DNA from: Aotearoamyces nothofagi
Taxonomy: Eukaryota > Ascomycota > Leotiomycetes > Leotiales > Tympanidaceae
Length of the DNA: 64,000 bases
Direction of reading: 5' to 3'
Assembly (NCBI GenBank): GCA_015345905.1
Contig: JADDTR010000026.1
Coordinates: 248,001-312,000 of the forward strand
A program made the position numbers and the translations under genes. The notes under the pieces were generated by a model. The model saw nothing but the letters and a program-made list of their open reading frames with translations. It ran no database searches and was not told the DNA's origin. This document shows positions 43,306 to 55,865 of the stretch, piece after piece (positions within the stretch are counted from its first letter, which is position 1; every line of letters begins with the position of its first letter).

Positions 43306-44598
43306 GACGGATGAGTCGCAGTTGGAGAAGAGCTTGGAGATCTTGGATTCCATTCTTAGATATTGCCTTTCAAATGCGATATGCACGATGGTTGGAGATG
43401 AAATTATTAAGAAGTCTCTTCAGTGGAGGGCAGTGGTTTTTAAAGACCGACCATCAGGATGCTCATATGATACTCCGAGGTTGAAGAAAGGCAAGAGAAT
43501 TATCGAGAGTTATCACTTACTGACAATATATACAGTGCTGTTAAGGTTTTGGATCCTATTATTGATCAAGCTATCATAGATGGCCCTGACTAGGATGACC
43601 ATCCTCCCTCCAACCAAAATGCACGGAGGGCGAATCACAGCTTCGATTATCCGCTTCCAGATAGATGGATATAAGCTGGGCAGACCATTTTCCTACAACT
43701 TTATGACGAAAGAGAGAGATGGCAAGGATGCCCGCAAAATGGACGCTGGATGCGCGAGATAGTTTGGCTTCAGGCTTACCCCACCACGCTGGGGTCGATA
43801 CGTCCGTACGGAGTGCATCCCTGGACTGATTCGGCTTCGGTGCGGAGATAGGTCTGGGAAGGGGAGGGGTAGGAAAGGGAATACAGGAAAGGGAATGCGA
43901 CGACGGGGTCGCGATGGCTAAATGCAGAATATACAAGGGAGCCTTTAATTGGTTTTCTTGATTTTTTGGTGATTACACAGTGACGAGTCAGCTCTATTGA
44001 GCGGTCTTGAAATCAATGCCAACGACACCACGGCCTCGTCTTCTCTATCATGTCTGTACCTACTAGCGGAACCTCCCCCTTTATCCTACTCGCATGCCAC
44101 AACCATTCGCGCAATCGAGGTTGGGATAAGTCCAGTCCGACATGCCGTTCGTTATAGCTCAGCCTTGAAGCCTGCTGGGATGGGTAATTTACGTCCGTAA
44201 ATGGGCGGCCGAGTCGCGTTTTGTTCGGAGTTGGCGATGTGGAATCTCACCGGCTGCATCTACACAGCCACAATGAGAGGGCGGGGTGTGGCCATAAGCA
44301 CAGCGGAATAAGCACGCCGGGGAAGGCGCAGCGCTTGGGCTGTCGAATTATAATCCATCATTCGTTCGTATCTGCGATTGTATTGTCGTATTGTCTGAGC
44401 CGCCCTCATCCATGTCATTGCGTACGGTCTTTCTCGTCGGGTACTTATTGTCCACTATCTCCATCAGTTGGAATCATCATCATCACCGCTTTAACTTTTA
44501 TCGTTAAAACTCATTCATATCATCCAAACCGTCTATATCAGCAAACCTTCTACGCTATCAACCCCAGACTGATCTTGACGAGAAAATATTCAAAGGCA
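43306..44598. other. Intergenic, 1.3 kb, nothing recognised
   Basis: Promoter of the carotenoid oxygenase on the left, leader of the orphan gene on the right. The frame of the orphan gene is open upstream to 44221, but that extension lacks protein-like composition, so I start the gene at 44599. No repeat or RNA gene is seen. Confidence 0.4.
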
Positions 44599-45291
44599 AT
44601 GATGTGTGGTCAAAGACGTCATGCACGTCATGAAAGAGGCATTGGTGCTAGCGGTCTTCTCATCTCTGCTCTCACTCAAGCAATTAAATCCCGAAATACC
44701 ACCAACTCCGGTCCTCCCCAACCCCTCACTTACACTGCCCCCCAAGTCTCTGGCACAACCCAGTCCCCTATCCATGAGAACAATCTCCGTGAGAACAATC
44801 TCGACATTGCCCCGCCACCATACAGCGAACAAGCCTCCCAAATACAGGTCCACCGCGCAGTCATCAGCGAAACCCCACACAAAGAAACAGACTCACTCGA
44901 AGAACTGTTCGAGCGAAACATGCAACTCCAACCCGCACCATCTGAGCGACACGGAGAGTCATCATTTAGAGCTGCGCCAACGATGAGACAACCAACATCT
45001 GGCGAGCGGTTCGGGGAGCTATTGACGAGACAAGATACGCCGTTGAGACAACAAGAATATGCAGAGACGCCGATGGCGATAGCAAGCAGGGCTGCCGTTG
45101 GAATTATACAGTCGGGTCTTGGAGCCCAGCCTAGGAGCAAGTGGGCAATGAAGCTGGAGAGAAAGGAGAATAAGTGGGCGATGAAGCTGGAGAGGAAGGA
45201 GAATAAGTTGTGCAGGAAGATTCAGCGGAAGGCGGATAAGTATGCGAGGAAGGAGGCGAGGAGGTCGGGCAGGCGGAGGGATTGTTGCTAG
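44599..45291 (+). CDS. Basic orphan protein with internal Lys/Glu repeat
   Basis: A single exon of 230 residues starting Met-Met-Cys-Gly-Gln. It begins with a His/Arg-rich segment and a short hydrophobic stretch (G-A-S-G-L-L-I-S-A-L), followed by a disordered Pro/Gln/Glu region with P-P-P-Y (a WW-domain-binding motif) and then a strongly basic C-terminus built of W-A-M-K-L-E-R-K-E-N-K repeated twice and a degenerate third piece. It ends R-R-D-C-C. There is no known domain and no signal peptide. The basic helical tail suggests nucleic acid or membrane contact, but this is only inferred. The terminal Cys-Cys could be a lipidation site. Possibly a lineage-specific gene. Confidence 0.6.
   Translation: MMCGQRRHARHERGIGASGLLISALTQAIKSRNTTNSGPPQPLTYTAPQVSGTTQSPIHENNLRENNLDIAPPPYSEQASQIQVHRAVISETPHKETDSLEELFERNMQLQPAPSERHGESSFRAAPTMRQPTSGERFGELLTRQDTPLRQQEYAETPMAIASRAAVGIIQSGLGAQPRSKWAMKLERKENKWAMKLERKENKLCRKIQRKADKYARKEARRSGRRRDCC
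45142..45207 (+). repeat. 33-bp in-frame coding repeat, two copies
   Basis: 45142-45174 and 45175-45207 are near-identical (two synonymous differences seen), each coding 11 residues W-A-M-K-L-E-R-K-E-N-K. Recent in-frame duplication. Confidence 0.9.
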
Positions 45292-46223
45292 AATCGAGAT
45301 ATGGGTGCTGTAAATGGAAGTTTGGGAGGTGGAGCTGGTACGCTGGATTTATTATGCGAATATACAGGCTTGTTCATGCCTATCGCTTAGGGGATCTTTA
45401 TGAGTTATATGAGAGGCATTGCTATTCTATATTGTTCCTCCTCGACTAGCAGATATGTCCTTCGTTTTATATCGACAGACAGCTGGAACTAAAGGAGAGA
45501 TATGGTCTATTTATTAATAACGATAGATACGATACTACCCCGACTTGCTGTCTTTCATATTAGTGCTACTACAGGAATTACTAGACATCGTCAATGGGCC
45601 TTAATCTATGTCGAGATATCGTCATGGATCTGGATAAGCAAGATTAGGTTAATCATCGGCGATTGGTAGTGACTGGATATATACCCTCAAGTCTCTGTGT
45701 ATATCACGTGATGTTCATAATAACCTTGCGTCCGGAAATTGCTTCATCTCGTCGTCCCATCTCCTGCTCTTTCTGGCCAGCGCACAGGCGCAGGCACAGG
45801 CCAATTTCCTAGCCTCGCCATCCGGGCACGGGCAACGTGGGTGTCTTCAAGTCATCGTTGGCCGAATCACGTTATGCCGCTGTGCTTTGCCGCGACGATA
45901 CTGATGGATTCCAGGCCAATTGAAGCAGGTTGTCGTGCCGTGGAGCCTTGCCAAGAAGTCTTGCAAGATGCCGGTACTTGGAAGGGGTCGGGGATAGCGA
46001 AAGTAGCGAGATGAGCCTCGCTGGCGACCTGCCAATCTTGGTCTGGTGGGTGGGATCAACACTGCCGTGATATCGAAATAGATGAGCGGGAGAGTATTGC
46101 GCTGGATATAAAGGTGAGTCGGTGCCATGGACGGACTGGACTTCCTTTGTCTTTATGTCGAGCATTATGCTTCCGGCTTGTTACGCCTAGACGAATCCCA
46201 ATTTAGGGAAGAAGCACGGCAGG
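45292..46223. other. Intergenic with ATCACGTGAT palindrome
   Basis: About 930 bp. A perfect ATCACGTGAT palindrome lies at 45703-45712, some 510 bp upstream of the S41 protease start. Overlapping short frames at 45739-46165 are unsupported. Confidence 0.5.
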
Positions 46224-48748
46224 ATGCGCTCTCCATTCGCAGGTATCTTCTTGGCTTGTGTGGTAACGTCTGTAGCTGGAAGCGGTCTCGATGCTCATGG
46301 TCACCTCCGAGCTCGCGCAATATATGCTTCGTCTTCTAATATCTCGACGTCTTCAACGAGCAGTACGCCCACCTCTACAAGTAGCGCGTGTGCAGAAGTC
46401 AGCAGTCTTGTGGCTGCTGCACTGGTAGCGTCGCCGTCTGGTATGCTCCTCTACTGCAATAGATGGCAGCTGCCTTGGGAAGGGGTAAAAGCTTACCTAT
46501 GTGGTCTGTAATAGCGACGCCTATAGTAGACGCCAAACTGGCTCATGACTGTCTCAACTCTGTTCCTCTCCACAAAGATGAAGCCGTTGAACTTGTAGAT
46601 GCAATCAAACCGTATGTCGAATGGCAGAGTGGTCAGTAAACCATTGTTTCCTATTAGTCAGTCGCTAGCATCATATCAATCCAGTTATCATCAATATTTC
46701 AAGATGCTCTATTGAAATTGTGTTTAGATCTAGCATACCTCAAGGCTCCTCCTGTAGATTATTTCTATCCACCTCATGATGTTTTTGGCAAGCTCGATTC
46801 GGTCAAGTCAAATCTCGAAAACAATGTCTACTCAAACGAATATGAATTCCAAGCCGATCTTTACCAAGCATTCGCTCTTGCACATGATGGCCACTTTGTC
46901 TTTTACCCGGATGCTCTGACCAAGGTATTTGAGTTCGGCCGACAGTTGGCCCTGGTGTCTGTTAGCAAAGATGGAGTCGAAATACCCCGGATTTATGTAT
47001 ATGGTGAGGCTTGTCGATCTTGATAGGGAAGAGACCAACTAATGCAGTCTGTCTAGATGAGCTTATTGCATCTGAAAAGCTACCATCGGCATTAACTCAT
47101 ATCAATGGGGAAACTGCAGAAACTTACATAGAGAACTTCGCGTATGCTGCGTCGTTCAATCAAGACGCCGATGCAGCGTATAATACGATGTTCTTTGAGA
47201 AGGCCTTTGTTGCTGGGGACGTATCAGAAGGGTATTTCCATAACGGAGGGCGTGTTCGATATCTCTACCCTGGAGCAAACACGACTTTTGGATTCGAAAA
47301 TGGAACGGTAGTTACGTACGCTAATGTTGCGCATGTCAAGCAAAGCTTAAGTGGTGTTACAAATGGCGAGGCTTTCTACCAGAAGTTTTGCACCGGAAGT
47401 ACAACATCAGATGGAACCACAGCTTCAACAACCACTGCTGCATCGGCTGCCACTACAGCTCTAGGATATCCGATTCCAGTCATCACAAGCAATGATACGA
47501 TCATATCAGGTTATTACCTTAGTGGAGAAGGGCTGGACGACGTTGCAGTACTCAGCGTCCTAGCTTTTGAGTCGGAGTCCATTATAGAATTCCAAGCCGT
47601 AGCGCAGGATTTCTTCGCGCAGGCCAAACAAGACAGCAAGACCAAGCTGGTAATTGATCTCAGCGCAAACGGGGGAGGCTACATATTGCAAGGCTACGAT
47701 TTGTTCAGACAGTTGTTTCCGCAGATCGTACAGGACGGGTACAGCCGGTTTAGGGAGAACGATGCTTTTCTAACAACCGCCAAGTTGTTCTCAGATGCGA
47801 TTCCTGCAGACTACTCGGCTGCAACTGCTTCTGACTTGCTCATTGAGGAGTATGAAACATTTTTTAATTATCGCTACGACCTTAATCTGACGGACCAACC
47901 CTTTGCGTCGTTCGAGGATAAATTTGCTCCTCATGTATATGCTGGTGACAATTACACTAACATAGTGAGATGGGATCTGGATGATCCTCTTACGACTATC
48001 AACGAGACTTATGGCTTGGGCACAGATGTGACAGGGTACGGAAGTAGGAAGAACTTCACCCAGCCATTCGCAGCTGAGAATATCATCCTTGTAAGCCGCC
48101 TTCCATGAATCTACAAGCCATTATACGACTCTAATTTCTTACTTATAGCTTTATGATGGCTACTGCGCATCAACATGCACCCTCTTCAGCGAGTTCTTAC
48201 GCATCCAAGCCGGTGTGAAATCCATCGCCATGGGAGGCCGACCCGGCACAGCGCCAATCCAAGGCGTCGGCGGAGTCAAAGGCGCGCAATCAGTCAGCTG
48301 GTCCTACATCTACGAAGTAGCACAGATCGCAAACGAGAGCGCAACGCCGGAACAGCAAGCCATTCTCGCAAAACTCACCACCCTTCCAATAGAGCGCAGC
48401 TCCGCCACCGGCATCAATCTCCGAGACCAGATCCTGACCGGCAATCTTAATGATGGTGTGCCGGCGCAGTTCGTGTACGAGGCTGCGGATTGCAGGCTGT
48501 TCTATATGCCGGCTATGATCACTGATGTTACGGCGCTGTGGGCGGCGGCTGCTGATGCGGCTTGGGGTGGTGGCAAGTGCGTGGTGGGTAGCTTGTCGAA
48601 GAGAGACGTGAAGAGATATCCTAAGAGGGATGACAGAGCTGGAATGGGGTCAGTACTAGGGAAGAGGAGTGTTTCGGGGAAGAGAGAGGTTGAGGAGACG
48701 AAGGACGCGTTGTGGCTTGCTAGACATGGCCTGAAGGTCATCACATAG
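46224..48748 (+). CDS. Secreted S41-family serine protease
   Basis: Five exons (46224-46440, 46515-46631, 46728-47003, 47048-48090, 48149-48748) give 750 residues. A signal peptide (M-R-S-P-F-A-G-I-F-L-A-C-V-V) is followed by a Ser/Thr linker, a conserved N-terminal domain containing D-Y-F-Y-P-P-H-D and F-Q-A-D-L-Y-Q-A-F-x-x-A-H-D-G-H, and the S41 protease core: L-V-I-D-L-S-A-N-G-G-G and catalytic Ser559 in D-G-Y-C-A-S-T-C. Fungal S41 members are related to the tail-specific/CtpA fold; UstP of the ustiloxin cluster belongs to this broad family. The last 80 residues hold several Lys-Arg pairs, which is unusual. There is no DUF3328 or precursor gene nearby, so a peptide-product cluster is not supported. 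Extracellular degradation of proteins is the default role. Confidence 0.88.
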
Positions 48749-50632
48749 ACACAAATGTAGACGACAACGTGACCGACTAGTCTCCTCCATATGCCGGCCT
48801 CTCTCTCTTCTCTTCCCCCCCCTCTCACACATTTCCATTATCCGGCCGTACATTTCTGGACTATCATGACGGTGGCCAGCCAGATAGTAGATTTGCGACT
48901 CTCACAAATAACAGCCAGCCCCAAAAAAACCATGTTTCGTCTATTTGTTTATTTAGTCTATTCTGCGTCTGACGAATAAGTGGGCGCCAGCAAGTATATC
49001 GATAGAATCCGCACGTGACGCGTAGGCGAAATCTATTCTTATAAATAATGCCACCGATCATGATCTTAGGCTCTCAGCGGACCGAGTTGTTGGTATAAGC
49101 GTTGTGGACCACGGAAAGTAGGTTTCTATCTGCTATGAAAGTAAGCCTTCATATTATCGGATGTAAATATAACGACCGACTTCAACACGCAATTTGCATA
49201 CTCGATAATTCCCCAAAAATTACACCACTCATCCAGATTGCTAGAGATCACTGAAAGCCTGTAGCCTATGATACTTATTATAGCTTTACCTCCCAGGTAC
49301 TGAGCACTGTAAAAAGAAAGGGAAGTGCAGCACTCTAGGACTAAACGCGATGTTTCATTCCTACAGCTTCGCAAGCTCCGGCACTCATACGGCGGCTAGA
49401 GCTCATGGCATCGGAGCATAGTTCCTCCGAGCGGGTGGGTCGGACAGTCCCGGCATCCACAACCAGCCAAAAGGTTAAAAAGGTCGGAGGCGAGTCGGAG
49501 GCGAAAGGAGGTTTTTAACATCCGATATCATGCGTCATGGCCTGTAGCGCAATGCGCTCGAGCACAAGAATGCCCTCTGGGACTGCCCACTGCGGTTGGG
49601 ACACGTTGGATTCTCCACTGCAAGGACCTTTGTTCGGTCTCCGGGCGAAGGGGGAAGGCCGAGTGATGTGCTGCTGCTGGTCCTGAGCACGATATGCAGG
49701 ATATGCTGGATAGCGGACGTACTGGATGGACTTGACGTGCTGGACGGACGTATGACGAGGCACATACGGCCGAGCGTCGATATCTGGTGCAGAATCAGTT
49801 GTCGGTCTCTCAGTACATACGTAGATGGCGGTGATGCGAGCAGGAGAACTACTGCTTGCGGGACGTGCTGAGAGGTTGCAGTTGCCACTTGCCACTGTTG
49901 ATGGGTTTGCCACTGTTGATGGGTGGTAACGAGGACTGGGCGTATGCTAGGCATAGGAAGGCCGGTTTAGATGAGATGGCTCTGGTCAGCGCAGTCACTG
50001 TGTGTATGGGAAGGGAGCTACAGTACAGTACATCCATGGCTGAAGCACTCGGTCTCGTCCGCTCGCGGAATTATACACCCAACTGGACGCAGGCCGATGT
50101 ATCCTGTGCAAAGTCAAAAGGTGGGCAGATGGCGTCGCAATGCCGCTTTTAAGATCCCGTGCGATAAGTCGAGCCTGCAGAAACTCCTCTGGCGCTGCAG
50201 GGCAGAGAGGGCAGCGAGAACGGCTAAAGCAGCGTCGGAACGCCTGCCTGCTCATCGTTGGGACTGCGCCCCTATGACTCCGAGTGTAAGAGAGCCCGCT
50301 CTCTGCGTTAATATACCGAAAATTACAGGTGGTACTTTCGATGTTTCCACTTGGGCTGAGCTGTGGAGCTGGTAAGCCCATGCATGGCAAACTCAGATCC
50401 GCGCATACACATATCTCGGAGGCGGTTGGTTTTTAACATCCGACACCTCCTAACGTTCACGGCTCCCCAACCTGGGACCGGCCTGAGACCCAATTCTGTC
50501 CGAAAGCACCGAGACACGCGTTTCGGTATTTTGGGCTCTGGTATAATATGTCATCTATGGCCGTCCCGTCTTCGTCTTGGTCTTGTTTCCTCACGCCGTC
50601 TCAATTCTGTCCCTTCCGTCTAAATCGCAGCA
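48749..50632. other. Long upstream region of the PDR transporter (1.9 kb)
   Basis: No supported gene. It contains two TCGGAGGCG words near 49484-49505, the 18-bp tandem repeat at 49890-49924 and GC-rich blocks. Frames at 49515-50390 on both strands lack domains and conflict with each other. The nearest part is the PDR promoter. Confidence 0.4.
49890..49924 (+). repeat. 18-bp direct tandem repeat, two copies
   Basis: TGCCACTGTTGATGGGT occurs at 49890-49906 and again at 49908-49924, in the region upstream of the PDR transporter. Confidence 0.85.
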
Positions 50633-53600
50633 ATGTCTGGGGCTGAAGATCCAACATTTACGCCAGTGGTGCCGGTAACATCACATGGAAGCAAACTTGG
50701 CCTCTTCCGCACCCATTCGCGAATTACAGCAGAGAGGATCAGGAACAAGAGGGAACTCGAAGACGACGATGATCCAGACGGGCCTAAGGATCTGCCTATC
50801 AGCAAGGCTGAGGATTGGAAGCTGATGCCTGAGATCAAGGCCTTCAAGGAGCAGACTGACAAGGACGAATTCAAGGGACGAAGGCTTGGAGTGACATGGA
50901 CCGACCTAACAGTGAAGGGGATCGGTGCGGATGCCGCCTTCAACGAAAACTTCGGCTCCCAATTCAACATCCCTCGGATCATCAAGGAAGCTCGCCAAGG
51001 AGCACCATTGAGGACGATTTTGGACAGTACTCATGGCTGTGTAAAACCTGGCGAGATGTTGCTGGTCCTGGGTCGCCCTGGTGCGGGATGCACTACGCTC
51101 CTCAATTTATTGTCTAATCGTAGGCGCGGTTACGCTGAAATTGATGGTGCGGTCTCATTCGGCAACATGGATCATAACCAGGCCAAGCGATATCGTGGAC
51201 AACTTGTCATGAATACTGAGGACGAGCTTTTCTTCCCAACTCTCACCGTAGGACAGACTATAGATTTTGCAACAAGGATGAAGATCCCGTTCAACGTGCC
51301 TTCCAATTCGGAAACACCCGAACAATTTCAGCAGGAAAGTCGGGACTTCTTGCTAAGGTCCATGGGAATTGCGCATACAAACGACACCAAGGTCGGAGAT
51401 GAATATGTCCGTGGCGTTTCTGGCGGCGAGAGAAAGAGAGTCTCGATCATAGAGTGCCTTGCTACTAGAGCAAGTGTCTACTGCTGGGACAATAGTACCC
51501 GCGGACTGGACGCAAGCACAGCTTTGGACTATACTCGTGCAATCAGAGCAATGACGGACATTTTTGGCAACGCCTCTATCGTTACACTTTATCAGGCAGG
51601 TAACGGCATCTACAATCTTTTCGACAAGGTCCTCATTCTCGACGAAGGCGTCGAGATGTTTTACGGGCCAATTCATGAAGCACAACCGTTTATGGAAGGA
51701 CTCGGCTTTGCATGTGACCCCTCGGCCAATGTTGCCGACTTCCTTACCGGTGTAACTGTTCCCACTGAGCGCCGGATTCGAGAAGGCTTCGAAGACCGGT
51801 TTCCTAGGACCGCAGAGGAAATCCGTGCCGCCTATGAAAAAACACCCATAAAGGCACTTATGGAGAAGGAATACGACTATCCTAGTACCGAGCAAGCAAA
51901 AATAAACACAGCAGATTTCGCCGAGTCCGCAAACCACGAGAAGCACAAGAGTCTTCCCAAGAAATCCCCGCTAACCGTCAGTTTTGAAGCTCAGGTCAAG
52001 GCCTGTGTGGTAAGAACCCTCAAAACATATTTGCCGCAGGCCAATACTAACGTGACTAGAAACGACAATACCAAATTATGTGGGGTGACAAAGCAACATT
52101 TTTCATCAAGCAAGGAGCTACTTTAGTCCAAGCATTGATCTCGGGCTCTCTTTTTTACAACGCACCCGACAATTCTTCAGGTCTTTTCCTCAAATCGGGA
52201 GCCCTGTTCTTCTCGCTTCTGTACAACTCCCTCCTTGCCATGTCTGAAGTCACCGACTCCTTTTCTGGGAGACCAATTCTCGCCAAGCACAAAGGATTCG
52301 CTTTGTATCACCCTGCAGCTTTCTGTATTGCACAGATTACTGCTGATCTACCAGTTATTCTTTTCCAGGTGTCACAATTCTCCATCGTCTTATACTTTAT
52401 GGTTGGCCTCACTACTAGCGCCTCTGCTTTCTTCACGTACTGGATTGTCATCTTCGCAACTACTATGTGCGTGACAGCGCTGTTCCGGTTTATTGGTGCA
52501 GCATTTACTACGTTTGACGGCGCCTCGAAAAGTAAGCATCACTCCCCCAGGCCATGAACTGTATATTTAGACGCAGCACTAACAGTCTTTAGTTAGCGGT
52601 TTTCTAGTTTCAGCCTTGGTCATGTATACTGGTTATATGATTCCAAAATCGAAAATGCATCCCTGGTTTGTTTGGATCTACTGGATCAATCCACTAGCCT
52701 TCGCCTTTCAATCCCTGGCAGCCAACGAGTTCCACGGCAAGACCATTCCTTGTGTGAACAACAACCTGATTCCAGTCGGTGCTACGTACACGGATTCTAC
52801 CTATCAATCATGTGCCGGCGTTGGAGGTGCTATACAAGGCGAAACTTCAGTAACCGGAGATGCTTATCTATCTTCGTTAGCATACAGCCACTCCAACCTC
52901 TGGAGGAACTTTGGTATTGTTTGGGCCTGGTGGGCGCTATTCGTCATTGGCACAATTATTGCAACATCAAACTGGAAGTCGGGATCCGAAAGCAGCGGCT
53001 ACTTGCTCGTTCCACGAGAACTAGCCAAGAAGAATAAACATATATTTGCCAAAGACGAAGAGTCGCAAGTCCAAGAGAAACAAGTTCAAGAGAAACAAGT
53101 CCCAGCATCGAGTGGATCATCCTCTGAGCAGACGGATGTCGCAGCGCCAGATTTGATCCGCAATACTTCTATCTTCACGTGGAAGCATCTTTCCTATGTC
53201 GTGAAAACGCCATCCGGCGACAGAAAGCTACTGGATGATGTTCAAGGCTGGGTGAAGCCCGGTATGCTTGGAGCGCTCATGGGCTCGTCTGGAGCTGGAA
53301 AGACTACTCTGCTCGATGTCCTAGCCCAACGAAAGACCGATGGAACTATCCACGGGTCAATCCAGGTAGATGGCCGACCGCTTACAGTATCCTTTCAGCG
53401 ATCTGCCGGTTACTGCGAGCAGCTTGATGTACACGAGCCGCTCACGACTGTAAGAGAAGCTTTGGAATTCTCGGCTCTCCTCCGACAGTCAAGGCATACT
53501 CCCAGAGAAAGCAAACTCAAGTATGTTGATACAATCATTGATCTTCTTGAACTTCACGATATTGAGAATACCCTCATCGGAAAACCCGGAGCCGGGCTGT

Positions 53601-55125
53601 CAATTGAGCAAAGGAAGAGAGTGACAATTGGTGTGGAGCTGGTTTCAAAGCCGAGTATTCTCATTTTCTTGGACGAGCCTACCTCTGGTCTAGATGGCCA
53701 GGCCGCCTATAATACCGTCCGTTTCCTACGCAAACTCTCAGAAGCTGGACAGGCTGTTCTCGTGACTATCCATCAGCCATCTGCTCAATTGTTCGCCCAG
53801 TTTGATACCCTCCTGCTTCTAGCTGGAGGTGGAAAGACTGTATACTTCGGAGAAATCGGTGAAAATGGAAAAGCAGTGAAGGAATACTTTAGTAGATACG
53901 ATGCTGCCTGTCCAGAAACGACTAATCCTGCTGAACACATGATCGATGTGGTTTCAGGCGCTCTGTCAAAAGGAAAGGACTGGAATCAAGTCTGGCTAGC
54001 TTCTCCAGAGTACGAACAAACAACTAAGGAATTAGACCGTATGATCGCCGAAGCAGCCGCAAAGCCAGCAGGGACGCAAGATGATGGTTATGAGTTTGCA
54101 ATGCCATTATGGGACCAAATAAAATTAGTCACCCACCGTACGAATACCTCAATATATCGAAATACCGACTATATCAACAACAAGATTGCGCTACACGTTT
54201 CCTCGGCACTCTTCAATGGCTTCTCATTCTGGAATATTGGAAATAATGTCGGCGACCTACAACTTCGTCTTTTCACCGTTTTCAATTTTATCTTCGTAGC
54301 CCCAGGTGTGATCGCGCAACTTCAGCCCGTCTTCATTGACCGCCGCGACATTTACGAAGCCCGGGAGAGTAAATCCAAGATGTATTCTTGGATTGCGTTT
54401 GTAACTGCTCTAATTGTCTCTGAAATTCCGTATCTCTGCCTCTGTGCTATTCTCTACTTCGTCTGCTGGTACTATACTGTTGGCCTCCCAACCGACTCCA
54501 ACAAAGCAGGCGCGACTCTCTTTGTGATGTTCTTCTACGAGTTTATCTATACTGGAATTGGACAATTCGTTGCAGGTGAGTGGTGTGCCACTTTGCATGT
54601 ATAGAATAATATACTGACATTCCTCTTCTAGCTTATGCACCAAATGCCGTCTTCGCAGCGCTTTCGAACCCCCTCGTAATCGGTACCCTTGTCAGCTTTT
54701 GCGGTGTTCTTGTCCCCTACAGCCAAATCCAGTCTTTCTGGCGATATTGGATGTATTATCTCAACCCTTTCAACTACCTTATCGGCTCTCTCCTCACCTT
54801 TACTACCTTTGACGTAGTTGTCGAGTGCAGCTCTAGCGAATTCGCCATCTTCGACACTCCCAACAACATCACATGTTCAGAGTATCTTGCCGACTACATG
54901 AGCGGCAGCGGCGCTCGTACAAACCTGGTGAACCCGGATGCCACGGCGGGCTGCAAGGTATGCGAGTACAGATACGGCAGCGATTACTTAGCAACGGTTA
55001 ATCTTAGCGAGTACTACGACGGTTGGAGAGATGCTGGTATTGTAGTCATGTTTATGTTTAGCTCGTACGCGATGGTATATCTGTTGATGAAGCTCCGCAC
55101 AAAAGCATCCAAGCACGCCGATTAG
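50633..55125 (+). CDS. Full-size PDR-type ABC transporter (ABCG, multidrug efflux)
   Basis: Four exons (50633-52009, 52060-52531, 52593-54575, 54632-55125) give 1441 residues in the (NBD-TMD)x2 order typical of PDR pumps. NBD1: Walker [10 protein letters not shown] with Cys in place of Lys, signature [10 protein letters not shown], Walker B V-Y-C-W-D-N. NBD2: Walker [10 protein letters not shown], a degenerate signature L-S-I-E-Q-R-K-R, and Walker [14 protein letters not shown]. This asymmetric pairing of canonical and degenerate sites is normal for fungal PDR proteins such as Pdr5/CDR1. Two blocks of about six membrane spans are present. It likely exports azoles, plant toxins or lipids across the plasma membrane. 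Substrate and regulation cannot be read here. Confidence 0.95.
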
Positions 55126-55865
55126 GACTGTCGACACGGACAGTTCGACCGATCTTTATATTTTCCTTTTGTTTGTCACAAAGGCCGAATCTTTATATTT
55201 TTCCTTTTGTTTATAATAGAGCCCTGCTTACGAGTTGGGATTGTATAGTATAATATCCGGTCTTGGATATTAGATGTGGCATTAGAAGAACTAGTATTGA
55301 TGGAGCGGAGCGTATAGAAGGTTAAATAGATATAATATTGAAGTCAATAATGGGAAATTTCAGTTGCTAGCATGTTATTTTTAATAGTTTGAGAGTGTTA
55401 TCCGTACATTTTTAAACGTCAAAGAGTAAGTATAATACTATATCTATACTATTCGTATTGTAAAGGATTTTAATTTTTCGAGCGTTGCGATGTGGTCCGT
55501 CGGCTTTGCGTATAGTACGGTACGAAGGGATTCCTAGCCTCGCTTTTCTTTCGGCGCCGGTGCGGCGGCGGCGGATAATGAGAATAAATTGTTGATAAAT
55601 GTGATGTGCCCTCTGGTTTTTGTTTTGTTTTGTTTCTTTAAAAAGTAGAGAAGAGACAGCTTTAGTTGACGATTATTATTATTATATATATATACTGATT
55701 GTTCTCGGCTTGATTGATCTCCCTCCCTCTCGCTGAAAATATTAGCGCCGGTACGAATCCCCCTCCTTACAGGTAAGTAATTCCCTGAGGGTCTGAAATA
55801 GTACAGTATATAGCAAGATTGATGCTAATGGAAGATGCAAGACCAGAAACCCCACTCCAACCAAG
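55126..55865. other. Intergenic, with a short direct repeat and AT runs
   Basis: 55149-55174 and 55185-55212 are near-identical (CCGATCTTTATATT then TTCCTTTTGTTT), lying in the likely 3' UTR of the PDR gene. An ATTATT/TATATA run lies at about 55674-55696. No gene is supported. Confidence 0.5.

Noticed and set aside
44221-44598. Upstream extension of the orphan gene frame
   Set aside because: The extension reads like untranslated leader (His/Ser/Tyr patchwork) and Met-Met-Cys at 44599 begins the protein-like part.
46224-48748. Dikaritin-type (ustiloxin-like) peptide cluster around the S41 protease
   Set aside because: No DUF3328/UstY-like oxidase, precursor with repeated core peptides, or tyrosinase gene is present within the window on either side.
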